Part shown: one piece after another, positions 46,905-58,599 of the stretch
How the letters are laid out: each line of letters starts with the position of its first letter
Position numbering within the stretch: position 1 is the first letter of the stretch
Assembly: GCA_004794785.1 (NCBI GenBank)
Contig: SJOL01006737.1
Location: 60,006-124,005, forward strand
Direction of reading: 5' to 3'
Length of the DNA: 64,000 nt
Source of the DNA: Opisthorchis felineus
Taxonomy: Eukaryota; Platyhelminthes; Trematoda; Opisthorchiida; Opisthorchiidae
The notes under the pieces: model-generated
Database searches by the model: none
Seen by the model: only the letters and a program-made list of their open reading frames with translations
What the model was told of the DNA's origin: nothing
Program-made: the position numbers and the translations under genes

Positions 46905-48480
46905 ACTTAGAAAACGACAATGACTTGCGGACATCATGATTTTGTTTGAAAGGATACAGAGAAGGGTGAAGGGTATGGAAAGTAAGAAACCACGCGCAAC
47001 CACTAGCTGACCTGTAGTTTTCAAACTCCCAGTGTGTATGGAAAAAGGGCGTATCAATATGAACATTTAACCGCGGTTTGCAGCTCTTACCAAGACCATA
47101 TATGTTTCCTATAAGGGATCTCTCAGCTCACACGATAACATTTCGGAGGTTTGAAAACTTCCCCAGTATCATACCTGTCCAGTCAGTTTCAATTCCTCCG
47201 TTTCCCCATAAGACCCATTAAGTACTTTGCACTCGTGGCCTAGCCGTTATGAAGGACATGAAAACTTCGATTCCATGAACATTATTTGATGGCCCTATTG
47301 TAGCGCAGGAAAGCCGGACAAGATGTGACTAATGTTCAACAACTCGCCTACATGCTGTTTAAAACAGAAGGCCTCCAAACTTCTAACAAATTCTCATGTA
47401 GCAAGTAGCAGTACTGATGACAGATGCGAGTAATCCGTGGTCTCGTCAAAGTTCCACCCCTCGTGGTTTGTGAAACTGTTTTTCAGTGTTCTTCTTTAAT
47501 TTTTGATAGTCAATATATATTCATGAAAGTTCAAGCAGACGCGTAAGAATGTTCAGTATATTTTCAAATTGCCTGCATATGCCACGTTTATTTTCTGTCT
47601 AAAAGTTAGTACCTTGATAATATGTACTTTGCTTAAGAGATGCAGGGAGAACCTACTCTCAATGAAATTTGCAGTAAGATCCAGTTTCTGCTTATTTCCA
47701 TTCAGACCTCTTGGGTTTTGCTATTCGGATGCCCTGTCCACCTAATCCATTTCGATGATATTTCTGCGCATCTAATTAGACTAATAACTTTGAACGTCAA
47801 GCACCTGTTAGATTTGCTTAGGTGGTGCATATAAAACACAATCGTATTTTTGAAGAACTTACTAGTTTTCTTTCTGAAATATATCAGTTACCTACAGTTT
47901 CAATGATGATCATGCTTAGCAATCCGCGGTTGATTTTCCGAAACAACTCGAATGGACCAACTCAGATTCTGTGATGGAATTTGGAACGACGAGCCCCCTT
48001 TTTCTCTCACCGAGCTTCTTGCAAAAACTACTGACGCACAATGCTAAAACAACTCACGAGGACCGCGTTGTAAATGTACGGTCTGAGGACTGCATCTTAA
48101 GCACAGAAAAGTTGCTTATTTCCATAATTAGTGTGATAAACGTTTGGCGTTTCTTCCTGAGATCACTTCATACAGCTCATATACGAATATTGCGCGCTGT
48201 CAGTGGCCAGCAACCACAACCCTTCCAAGCGTGAATATGTGTATGAAACTGGTCTTTTTCCACGTTACTTGTCGAGATATTGCTTTGGCGATATGCCTAG
48301 CATGCACCACAGGAAATTGACATCAACGGGCAGAAGTAGCCAGCGTTGCGGAAACACAGTAAAAAATCTCCAACATGACCGATTCCCATGGAAAACCCTG
48401 ACGAGGCGAAATTTTGCAGAGTTATAACATATCGTCTCCAAATATTATTGTCTTCCACGCTGATTTGTTCATGTCGTTAT
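46905..48480. other. No recognisable gene
   Basis: Only short unsupported open frames, the longest 87 codons at 47971-48234. Confidence 0.4.
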
Positions 48481-48579
48481 CGCCACGAAGGTGTAATTTA
48501 ACAAACCAAAGATTTCCTCTTTTAAGCTAACAACCGAGGTGAGTATTTCCATTCACTCACAGTCATTTGAAAACATTTT

Positions 48580-48760
48580 TAAGTGATAATATTACGAATT
48601 TCATGGTGATTTTCCTGGGTGTCATCCAGGACCGTCTTCACAACAATCCTTCTGAATACATTTGATCATCTACCCTGATTGCATGAATGCTGAAGACAAG
48701 GTTTATGGTATCTTAACCCACAAGAGCAGAAGTGGGGTTTTGACAACACACAGTGATTGA
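48580..48760 (+). repeat. Diverged repeat shared with 60650-60780
   Basis: About 48670-48715 matches 60697-60743 (shared phrases CATGAATGCTGAAGAC and CATGAATTGTGAAAAC, both followed by a GGTTTAT phrase), with weaker similarity on both sides. Old interspersed repeat of unknown type. Confidence 0.4.
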
Positions 48761-48799
48761 GTGTTTGATAACTTACTTTCGTAGACTCTTTGTGTCAGC

Positions 48800-51700
48800 C
48801 TGGATTATTTTATGCACATGAAAATCAAGCGAACCAAATAAAACACGTCTTAACTGTGGTTATATTTTATTAATGTGAAAATCCTTGAATCAGCAGTATC
48901 GAGAGGATGTACCTAGTGACTCCAATAATTATTTTAATTGGATATGGTCAAATTACATCAAGCCGGCGAAAGCTCATCCTGCGTTTAGCTATAGAGATGC
49001 AGTAAGTACATTTCTTGTTTTATCAACGGACTGCCCGGTTTTCACTTCAACATCAGGCAAAAAGGAGAAGCAGAAACCTGTAATGTCAGTTTTGCCGAAA
49101 CACCAGTCTTCGTTCGGAAATCCTCAGCTTGTTAGTGTAGTGTTCTCTTGTGCAATAAGCTGGTTGTCATTCTTGATTACTTTCGGTGCTTTTGTTTGCT
49201 CAAATAACGCACTTCAGACTAATGCTTGGGAGGATTATTCGCAGCGACCATCGAAAGCATTTTATCAGAGTAGACATCAATATAAATTGAGAACGGGACG
49301 GAATTGGTTATCAACTATTTTGAGGAAAATACATAGGTGACCGCAAATATATTCCAAAAACGTCTCGGTGTTTGACTGTGTACCTACAATAACAGGCTCA
49401 TCTTGAACGATGCCCTTCGGGGCGATAATAACATGAGTTTGAAATAGATTTCACTGACGGTATATCGACAGCGATGAAAGTCCGAACCTAGGTTGAGGTA
49501 GTATTTGCACACTCAGAATTGAGAAAGCTTCATCCATGAAGGTGAACCGACCCGGTTAGCTCAATTTTGGCCGTATTATGTGAAAGATAAGATTTGACAT
49601 TTCTATTCCACGAAATTAGACTCTCTACAACCAAACTCGAAATAGCACACTATAAAAGAAACTTCGCCCGGCTAAATGACACTCATTCGACTAATAAAGC
49701 AAATGGATGTGAATACGTGAACATTCATCCTGTAGCGAGTGACAACTAATCTCGTTAGATCTGCAATGGCTTCCTGGGGCGACTTCGACGGCGCCGCTCT
49801 GGTCAAAATGAACCACATATAATGGACAAGTAAAGATACAAGACAGATTCCGCTAATCTGTGATGGAGACAACAGCAAACTAACAAAATATATTTCGTCA
49901 AACTAGTAAGGCCAAAATTCCATCATGTATACTTAAACTAGGTTTTATTTGCTTGTGACTCATTTATGCACCCAATGATCCAGGATGTTGGGTATCAATC
50001 ATCAACATCACAAACCAGATATAGGGCGCAAACCCTAAACCATCACCCCATCCAGCAGAGGTCGGGCGGCCATACCGAATTTTTCAGCATACACGTGACC
50101 TTATTTTGGCATTTGCGTGATCCAACACCACCTGTTCGCTGAAATGGTGCAGTGGTTGACAACTTACATTGCACAACGAAGGACAGCACTTTAGTAGCTC
50201 TGGATCATTTTGCTCACAAAACGCTCCGAATTAATCATTTTTTCTCAAAACAAACAACACACGCATGTATTTCGTACGCACCAAATTCTTTGATCAGCTT
50301 TTATATTCAACAGCCCTAATTCCAGGCCCCTTCAAATCCTCACAAACACCTCCATAAATTTTCAGGCTACTGGAGGTTGTCACGATGATCCACAGGGCGT
50401 AAACAGAATACAAGTTGCCGGCAAACAAGCACTGATACTTTCACATGATCTGAGTCCCTTTTTGCTGAGAAGCGCTAGCCCACGGTTATATCTGTCCTGC
50501 TAATTCACATAATGTATTGTTCCCTCAATAACCCCACCACAAAAGCAAGCAGCTTATTTCTGATGCGTTAGTCACCATGCTATCAAATCTGCGTATCCCC
50601 GCAGAACACTGTTTCCATTGTACATAATGTTGGCTAGCTTCCGGATGGCCACTTCCACAGTCCACATGCTACTATGTGGATAACTAAACCACGTGGAGGA
50701 CCGTTAGCTGAGACACACGTGCTTGGGTCGGCATTTGAAGTTTCTGCTAGTGCATCAAGGGTGGCACGGAATGCCTGAATTCACCGCCACCCTAAATCAA
50801 TTACTTTGCTTGCACTTCATCAAAACTGGCTATTAACTGACATGGGCCAAACTGAAGACGCCCATTTGGTCGACATACATCTGGCGTACCACGCCTCATC
50901 GGGAAAATATTGCCTTCTCCTTTGTTGTGGTAGTAGCTGAAACTGACCATCAGCTAATCAAATATTTTCCTTTCTGTGAGCACCAATTCGGAGCCGAGTG
51001 CAAATACCTCGGATTGTAACCAACCGGCTGATGGAAAAAATCCACAAGGACTCCACACGTGAGTAGTATAGTTTCATAAATCCAGATTCTTTTCAACATG
51101 CCTGATATTTTACTGGCTAAATGGAACCTTGAAGTGAACCAGAATCACTGAGCAAATAATGGTCTATGTAATTTCTAGCTCCCAGACCACTTAATTCACC
51201 GCCCACTGAAGCGAAGTTCTTGAAAAAAAATCGAAGCGGCGGATCGATATGATCATGACGAAATCTAGACGTAGATTGAATCGCAAAGTGCACTAAATTT
51301 GGTAGAAAAAATATGTGAGCGTTCGTAAGAGAACTGCTTTGAAGCATTTTCATAAACAAATACACAAACCTGAATACGGATAACTCAGTTTTAGCGAGAC
51401 TGGAAACTCCATTTCATGTTTCCTCCTGGTACAGCGTGTTGCTTATTCATTTTCGGTGCCACGAATACTCTGACATCCAATGATGCTGGATTCGGAATCC
51501 AGCAAATGGTGGTCAAAGAATGCAGCTCACCAACATTTCACAAAATTTTTGCATTCGCTTCCGTCCGCAATCAGCTGGTCCCCTGAATTGGTTGTTTAAA
51601 TGCGTAACAACTGGTCAGATGTGCATCCGGGATTTATGATTCCACTGATCGGAGCGCGATTAAACTGTAGCATGAATATTCTGGAGCGATCACCTGTAGA

Positions 51701-52035
51701 GACCCAAAACCAGAAGCCTCAAACCCCCACTTGGTGCACATATGTAGAGACATTGGCTGGAAACCCGCTTTCTTCTGTTCTTGGTCGAGCACAATTGTAA
51801 AGTGTTCCATGAAAACCAATCCAAGTACCATGGGTTCCGCTGTTATTTCTGGATCTGAAAAAGTGCGCCTGTCCGTGTACCTCCTCTTAGTGTGAAAAGT
51901 AAGTTTCGATGAGGTTTTTATATGGCCTTCAATCTTACGTTAAAACAGTTGATTCGACCTGGTACCGAAGCATTATGGCAGATGTGAGTCGTTGACTTCA
52001 GCACAGAAGAGAGATTACTTGTTTGCCTAAGCTCA
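48800..52035. other. No recognisable gene
   Basis: The longest open frame, 48879-49340 on the plus strand, has a possible membrane segment but is of chance length and is treated under rejected items. The stretch 50250-51060 is slightly richer in C on the plus strand and looks different in texture from its flanks, which suggests an inserted element, but no protein or second copy was recognised. Confidence 0.35.
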
Positions 52036-52042
52036 GAAAACG

Positions 52043-52709
52043 TTGACAGACATAATCCAGGCTCATAATAGGAGAGCAGCGGGACCGGATAGCCCGGTAC
52101 CAAAAATATTCAAGCTGTATTGTCCGACGCCTCAGAACGAAGTCCGCCTACAATGTTGCACCATTTTGGAGATTGATGAAGTTCCGCGTGTTTCCAAAGA
52201 TGACATAATAATTTATCTATGTGAAATGATGACAATTCAGTCGGAGGCGGGTGACCATCGCACACTTGCGAGTCATATAAGACACATCTGGCACAAGCAT
52301 TTTGGAGGAAAACATCCCCCATTTAAAAGAAGTTCAGAGGGAAAACAGACGAAGTTCGGAAGCCACTATATCGGTTCAGGATGAATTACCTGAAGAATGC
52401 AGTGGCCTCATGGAGTACCTGTGGATTATGCTGAAATCTTCAACTCTGTTCGTAGAGGGGCATAAGGGTCAGCATTGCCCTCGAACAATTCTAGCCCCAG
52501 TTTTGTTAGCTATTTGCTCATAGATGGTACAAGAGTGTAAAGCCGATATCCAACGAAGAGTGCCCCTTGATTGCCCAAATCACATGACAGTTTTGGTGGT
52601 CTACCAACACCTGAACTCCTTATCCCAGAGGAAAATTATGCAAGCTGACCACGGCGTACAAATGAGCGCCATTACACTTCAGCTGAGAGGAAAATACTTT
52701 CAAAAATAG
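52043..52709 (+). pseudogene. Non-LTR retrotransposon reverse transcriptase relic
   Basis: The plus strand reads RAAGPDSPVPKIFK, which follows the RT entry of LINE-type elements (KAAGPDGIPAEIFK), then EVPRVSKDDIIIYL, matching the later xxVPxxWKxxxIIPL phrase, and GDHRTLASHIRHI in place of KGDRxxCxNHRGI. After a deletion and frame change, about 52424-52450 reads DYAEIFNSVRRG, resembling RT motif A (DYAEAFDSVxR) with the second Asp replaced by Asn. A degraded match to the region around the GVRQGC...LFNxxID motif follows. No endonuclease or YADD loop was found. Clade is unresolved; it is truncated, frameshifted and inactive. Confidence 0.6.
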
Positions 52710-52714
52710 TGCAT

Positions 52715-55380
52715 TTTATTGGGTATCAACGGAGCTTGAACCTAAACTACACAATTTCCAGCATGATGTTTGTGACATATTATGCGCCAGCAGTTGCCAC
52801 AGTCTTGAGACCGCACTAGACACAGACCTTATTACTGGCACGTAAATAGTGGCACCGGGAACAAAAGCTAGCTCATTGTCTCACTGCCTCAGGGAAATCG
52901 CCTAGTTTAACGACCACTTTCATACGACCGCCGAGGTCGCCGTCTGTTGGGTTTACTTGCTGTCCTTAATACATTCACCTATCGGGAAATGGACACGTTA
53001 ATCCAACAGGCTGCTTATTACTTCTCCAGCTGGAAGTGGGTTGCAGAAAATCTGCAACATGAATTATAATGGGATGAAAGGGGAATGTGACAAGCTCAAA
53101 CTGATTTACACCCTCCGCATACTGCCGGAAGCATAATCCATCATGGTGATATCGGTCTTGCCGGGTTAGATAATTTAGAAACGCAAATCGCTCTGAATGA
53201 CCTGACTAATGATGGTGCACGTTTACGTATGTGATTCATCTCTTGCCGCATGCATAATCCATCTACGTGGTAGACAACTTCTTTCATCTGGGCAGATACA
53301 CATGTCCCATAAAGCCAGCCAACCAAAGACCACGCGTTTTTGATTGCGTCACCAGTAGTTGAGTAGTGCGATATCTCGCCCAGTTCTGAGTTAGTCACAT
53401 CGCTGATCAGCATTTTGCAGCCAAATCGTTTAGAGGTAACCTGGAAATACCTGCGTTCCACAATGCATGGATTTTATTTCGATCCTCACGGCCCGTGTTA
53501 CCCAAAAAACTTTAAATCAGAGCATTGTATCTTCAATCATAAAATAACTTGATTGACACCCGATTAGGCATTCCGCTTTCAAAGCCGCACGACCCTGTGA
53601 ATTGCAGGACTAATTCAGCGATAGAAACATGGATGCTGAAACTCACCAAACAAAGGACACACCGGTTAAACCGAAAATATGCTGGCGTGGTCTGTACACT
53701 CGAAGTGTATCCGTTCATTGTCAGTGAACCGTGCAGGAAAATACGTACGGTAATTAACTTGAAACATTACAGACCATATATAACTAATGTAAATTTTTCA
53801 GTCTCGTTCTTTCATTAGACACACCATTCATCGGTTGTTCTTCCGGAGATCTCTTAGCAACCATAACCAATGTGGCTCATTCTGTAGATTAGCCCTGTGT
53901 GAACATTGCATACTTCGGGCAATCTAACATGACTAGATACGGAGCTTCCCTCGAGGTTAAGTTTGTTTTTAGACCATGCCATATCACAGCCAGTGTGGTT
54001 CTCTCAAAATACGAGTAGTGGAAGCGTGAAATGTACGCTTTGACGCACACTCCAAAACTTCGCACATCTAGTCGCATTTTCAAAGTGGGGTTGGCTTGTT
54101 AGAAGATCACTTTATATATGTGGTTCGAGTACTGTGCCGTTGTTCTGCGTTGGGTTTGTCCATTTTACTGTGCAACGTAAGCAAAGGCCCCCCATACCTC
54201 CTGTTTTAACGGAACAGTGATAATCCGTCCTTGTTTTCAACCATTTCGTTCAAACGCCTTGTTTGGTATTATATAGAAACAATTACCAGAACCAAAATTG
54301 TTATCTTCGATGTGGCACCTAGGCTCCAAGATGGACACATAATTGAGGTCATGCAGTTTACTGCTGTTGCTGCTATTGAACGGTACTCTCATTCCTGCTC
54401 CTTCGGCGTATTCTGCTTTGTAGACGGTCAATTCAGACCCCCCGCGCGAACCGAAATCTCACCAAATTACCGGGTTGAGTATGTCCTCAACAAACTTTTG
54501 TGCTCGCGGCTCCAGCCACACAATTTACTCAGTGTCTGTAGGGAGTGAACGAATACGCAAGAGGACAAGCCGGACTCCTGTATATCCGACCGGGACATTA
54601 TCCGTGAATAACATGACACACAGGCTAGCTTATGCTACATTTTTTTTGTAACATCGGGTTGAACTATAGAGTTACGAATGTTAGTTATTTTACCCATTGG
54701 GATCAAAAGTGTCATTGGTCTTTGGGGATTCAAATCGACGTGTGCTTCAGCAATGCCACTGGAAATGGCGTGTGTCTGACAGTGTCATCGAATCACATTT
54801 AAGATCGTAGAGGTTGACATCTAAATTTGCAGTTATCTGAAGGGAGATAAACCCAGTTGGCAAGCCTACCATAAGCATGCTAGTTTCTAGAGTAAATGTC
54901 CATCAAGGAACTACACATGTTTGACCCAAAAAATCCGGTTTCGAATAATATATTGTTGAATCCGATGGTGTACAGCTAATCGTGCGCAAGCATATCGTGT
55001 ACTTTGGGTAAGGCTCACGATCTTTTCAGCAGAAAATGTGAACTTATCTATTATTCTCCGCAGTACTATGCAGAAGATTAGCTCATATTGCATTTGATAT
55101 TGTCTCCAAAGCGACACAGCTTTGTATAGGTACAAGAGAAAATCTGATTATTAGCTGATTGAAATATTTCTAAACGCCTCAAATTAGATCGACCTAGGTT
55201 AGTGCAGTGTTATTAATTGCTCGAGTGTCTCTTGATCAGCTCGTCTAGTTGCAGACGTTGCGTCCTTTTTGGATTCCACGTTGTCAGTGTGTTCACTGAT
55301 AACCATCATACTAGTTATGCTCAGTCCTGTTTCTGGATTCTACCTCATTTTCAAGTAGCTTGAATGAAAGTTGATCGGAG
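52715..55380. other. No recognisable gene
   Basis: Open frames of about 105 codons occur (minus 53141-53461, plus 54231-54548) without known motifs. Part of this stretch could be the untranslated tail of the LINE relic, but no poly(A) or simple repeat tail was seen. Confidence 0.35.
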
Positions 55381-55619
55381 GGCTAAGATTTGACGTTTAT
55401 CCATCCGTGAGTGGAAGGTAGCAAAAATCCTCCACCTTTCGATCACGCAGCTTTTCGACTTGTTTTCTAACAATATGGCCACGGCATTGCCCCGACCCAG
55501 ATATTTGCAAATTTGGTTTCATGACGTCACCACCCATCATGATCGTTTTGGGGTGAAACTTGGCTTCAATACCTCGCCTCAGAAGCAGTAAACGCTCTTT
55601 GTAGCGTGCTCAGCTGCAG

Positions 55620-55787
55620 AACACAATGAATGTTGTAAATGTACCCGAAATTCGACCCAACCTGCGAGTGCAAATCGATCGCATCGACCACCCTTTACCA
55701 AATTATGGCTTCACAATCTACCTAGGGATTTCAGTTGCCAAATCAAATAAACTATGGATTGAACAGACGGATACACTAACACTTGAG
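55620..55787 (+). CDS. Candidate internal exon, unidentified
   Basis: An acceptor (CTCAGCTGCAG, AG at 55618-55619) and a strong donor (GAG followed by GTATGT, GT at 55788-55789) enclose 168 bases open in phase 0 at both ends, giving 56 codons. The reading includes VPEIRPNLRVQIDRID and YGFTIYLGISVAKSN, with an even mixture of residues typical of a folded domain. I do not recognise the family. A phase-0 continuation exists at an acceptor at 56104-56105, where a short frame would end the protein after seven codons. No upstream exon with matching phase was found with confidence. Confidence 0.28.
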
Positions 55788-56129
55788 GTATGTCTGTGGT
55801 TTATTTTAGCGTTGATGATACTGCGATAATGTGAAATAATGATAGGTTTATAAATTGCGTTTGATATATGGTTTGTAATCACAGTCGTCTGACCATGGCA
55901 ATCCCGAAAAGTAGAACTCATGATTATATCACCCCGCGGAATGTCACGCGTCTTTCTTGTACACATTTGAAGCATGGTATGTCCTCTATATTATAATGTG
56001 TCACGATGCTCTTAAGCGTTATAATCAGTTGATTATGTGTTTCGCACTCCATGTATTCAGACGTTTCCCTGCTGCGCGCGCATGAATTCTGGTGTGTCAT
56101 TTCAGATCTTGGTGATTCTGTTTGACTAA

Positions 56130-58360
56130 AAATCTTTATTCGTCAAAAGTATATGAAAAGTTTTTTTTAAAAAGCCGAAGCTTCCTTTTGAGATGTCGTT
56201 GTTCAAGCAGCAGGTCAATACGTCACCATGTGAGGTGATTTCCGTGGTTGGAGAATGAACTGTGCATTGTGTGTGTCCTGAGTAACTGATTGCTAATCAC
56301 GCTACTGGCCAAATATTTGTGGCCGCATGGTTAAACGTTCAAGATAGTGAAACCCTGGAGATGCGCACTGTTTACGATTCGCAAACAAGGATGAAACAGT
56401 TGAAGGAAACCCCCCAGTATTCTGCGCAGTTTGGCTTGACAGAAGATGTGGAACCTCTTTTAAATTTCATGTATCAACGATTGTCATTTCTCCTCTTTTT
56501 GCTCGTTAGCATTAACTAACCGGCCTCTGCATCTCACTGCTCTAGAAAGCAGTGAAATTTTATGTATCAATTTTGTGTGCTTCCGCCGGATCGCTGTCAG
56601 ATCTCATTCAGCTTGGCTAAGTGAACATGGCAGCGTTGCGAACCTTTGTAATTCACAGAAAACGTGGGCTTTCTGGGCGACCGAGACTCAAAAACATGTT
56701 GCAAATTTGAAAAAAGAAAACCGGCTATCTTAACGAAGTGGTTCGGATGATATCATACATAAAGTGTACAAAACAGTCAGGAGATAACATGGGATTGTAT
56801 CAGTGGCTTTTTTACAAAATGATGCACAGTGTTATCAGAATATGAAGTCAAGTCAACTACAGTTGCAAACGTAGTCACCAAAACTGGATCAGTCGATGGG
56901 TTGCGCCCACTCAGGCATATTCTCACCACCGATTCGGAACAGTTGCACCGCGCATAATCATATAAAAGGTCACCGTTTTTTTATTTACCTGCCCGAAACA
57001 ATCCCGAGCACATAGACGAGAGTAGTGCGGCGTCATTCTGGTGCAAAATGTGGGGTGAAAACGCCACCGATCAAACGTCGTTTTCTGCGTGCACATGCCT
57101 TTAAACGTCAATAACTAGTGACATGCGAGTGATCACTTCCGGGGATTTCAGGTAGAAATTTTGCAAGTATCTAACTAAGAATTGGACAGCTTATTAAATA
57201 TTTGCTAACTTGCACTACGGCCCTCACTTATGCGATGTGGGCTATATGAACCGTAGCATGCGAAGTATTTAAGTCGGTAAAACTTTGTAGTAACAGTGAT
57301 CAAGAGTCACATCTTCTAACCACAGGTTTTAGCTAACAAAATCCACCGCTCTTCATCAGAGAACACCTGTTTTCGGCTCTTCGATCAAAAAAATCTAAGT
57401 ATTTTCCGATTTCAAACAACTTTTTACCCAATCATCCTCAGTGGAGATGATGTCGATGGTAACTACGACGCATTGCTCAGCTTTGGTACATGACTTCACT
57501 GAGCTTCATGCATGATAAAACGGTTAGGTTGCTCCATTTCGACTTACTTTCGGCGATTCGACCGTGGTAGCAGTCTGGGGGAACTGAGAAGAAATCGTAC
57601 ACTTATACAGACTGCGATATTTATTGCAGTCTAGGAGCTTGGCGCAACAACTTCACTTACCCATAAATATAAGTAAACGAAGCTTTTATCGGGATAATCC
57701 TCCATCCCTGCCACACTAACAGCATTTTCCCGAGAAGGTACGCGGTGCGCGTGCCTGACTAATACCAAGCCGCTTAATTTAGTTTTACATAATCCTCAGT
57801 CTCTGGTCATTCTTATGGTCTGGGTAAACCGTGTCCCTTTACTCCCAGGCTTTTGTAGGCAAAGAACGTGAGGGATAATAGTACTAAAGGTGAATTCTCA
57901 AAAATGTGTTTGTCGACCTTGAATATCTGTCCGTTTCAAAAACTGCAGTCACCTGGAGGCTACGTAGACATACAGTCATGAAAATAAATAATTCGCGAAA
58001 TTTCGAGCTAAAAAATGATGCCGTTTCTGAGAGGTAGCTTAACGTGGTAACTCATCAGTGGCCCTGCAGATAACCACTCTCTGTAGATGAGATACTGAAA
58101 ACAGCAATATTGGCCCATCACTTGGAATATGTTTATAATTGATCGACAGGTCATCGTCTCACAACTGCCTGGTAAATAGCCGATGGGTTCAATACTGCTA
58201 ATCATACACTTCGTAAACAACGGTGTGCTTGGGTTAACTTTTCCTTATTTTTATGTATTTGCCAAGCCTAGATTTTCCAGTATGTTCTCAGCAAATCCGC
58301 TCAACCCGAAAGTGTCGATGCCATTCCAGAGCATGGAGTCGGTTTCTCTCTCCAGGGGAA
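56130..58360. other. No recognisable gene
   Basis: A plus-strand open segment at 56286-56519 looks somewhat protein-like (TVYDSQTRMKQLKETPQYS) but lacks convincing splice sites. Otherwise only short open frames. Confidence 0.35.
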
Positions 58361-58369
58361 CTGATGAAA

Positions 58370-58565
58370 GAGGTGCACTTCATCGGATGTAGTTTTATCT
58401 TAGGGCAACATCAAGATGTTCTGCTCTCACAACTTAGTAGATTTGAGGGGAACGGAATAGGATGGAGTCCATTGGTTCTATTTCCGGAGTCTGCGTGTTA
58501 TTCCGTGTATATGCAACCACAAATGTGGACAGTAAGGTGTTTTCCGGGGCACTTCAGTGGGTTGA
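58370..58565 (-). pseudogene. Degraded copy of the candidate exon at 62495-62674
   Basis: The minus strand reads EIEPMDSILFRSPQIY, a stop, then after a frame change IKLHPMKCTSFISSPGE. This aligns with RISMESVIMNAHKLH and IPIKLHPKNFNSVMIS of the 62.5 kb segment. The nucleotide match includes a nearly exact 21-base stretch at about 58380-58400 and 62525-62545. The position equivalent to the splice acceptor AG of the 62 kb segment reads GG here, so it would not be spliced. It is therefore either a decayed duplicated exon or both are members of an unknown repeat family. Confidence 0.4.
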
Positions 58566-58599
58566 AAACAATGCGCGTACCGGAATTCGCCATGGGTTG

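Noticed and set aside
48879..49340. Open frame of 154 codons on the plus strand with a possible membrane segment
   Set aside because: A frame of this length is expected a few times by chance in 64 kb at this composition. It lacks a good acceptor, a convincing donor and any recognisable motif.
55391..55612. Minus-strand open segment of about 70 codons reading TIMMGGDVMKPNLQIS
   Set aside because: It looks mildly protein-like and lies antisense to the flank of the candidate exon at 55620. I have a vague memory of similar flatworm repeats but cannot support a call.
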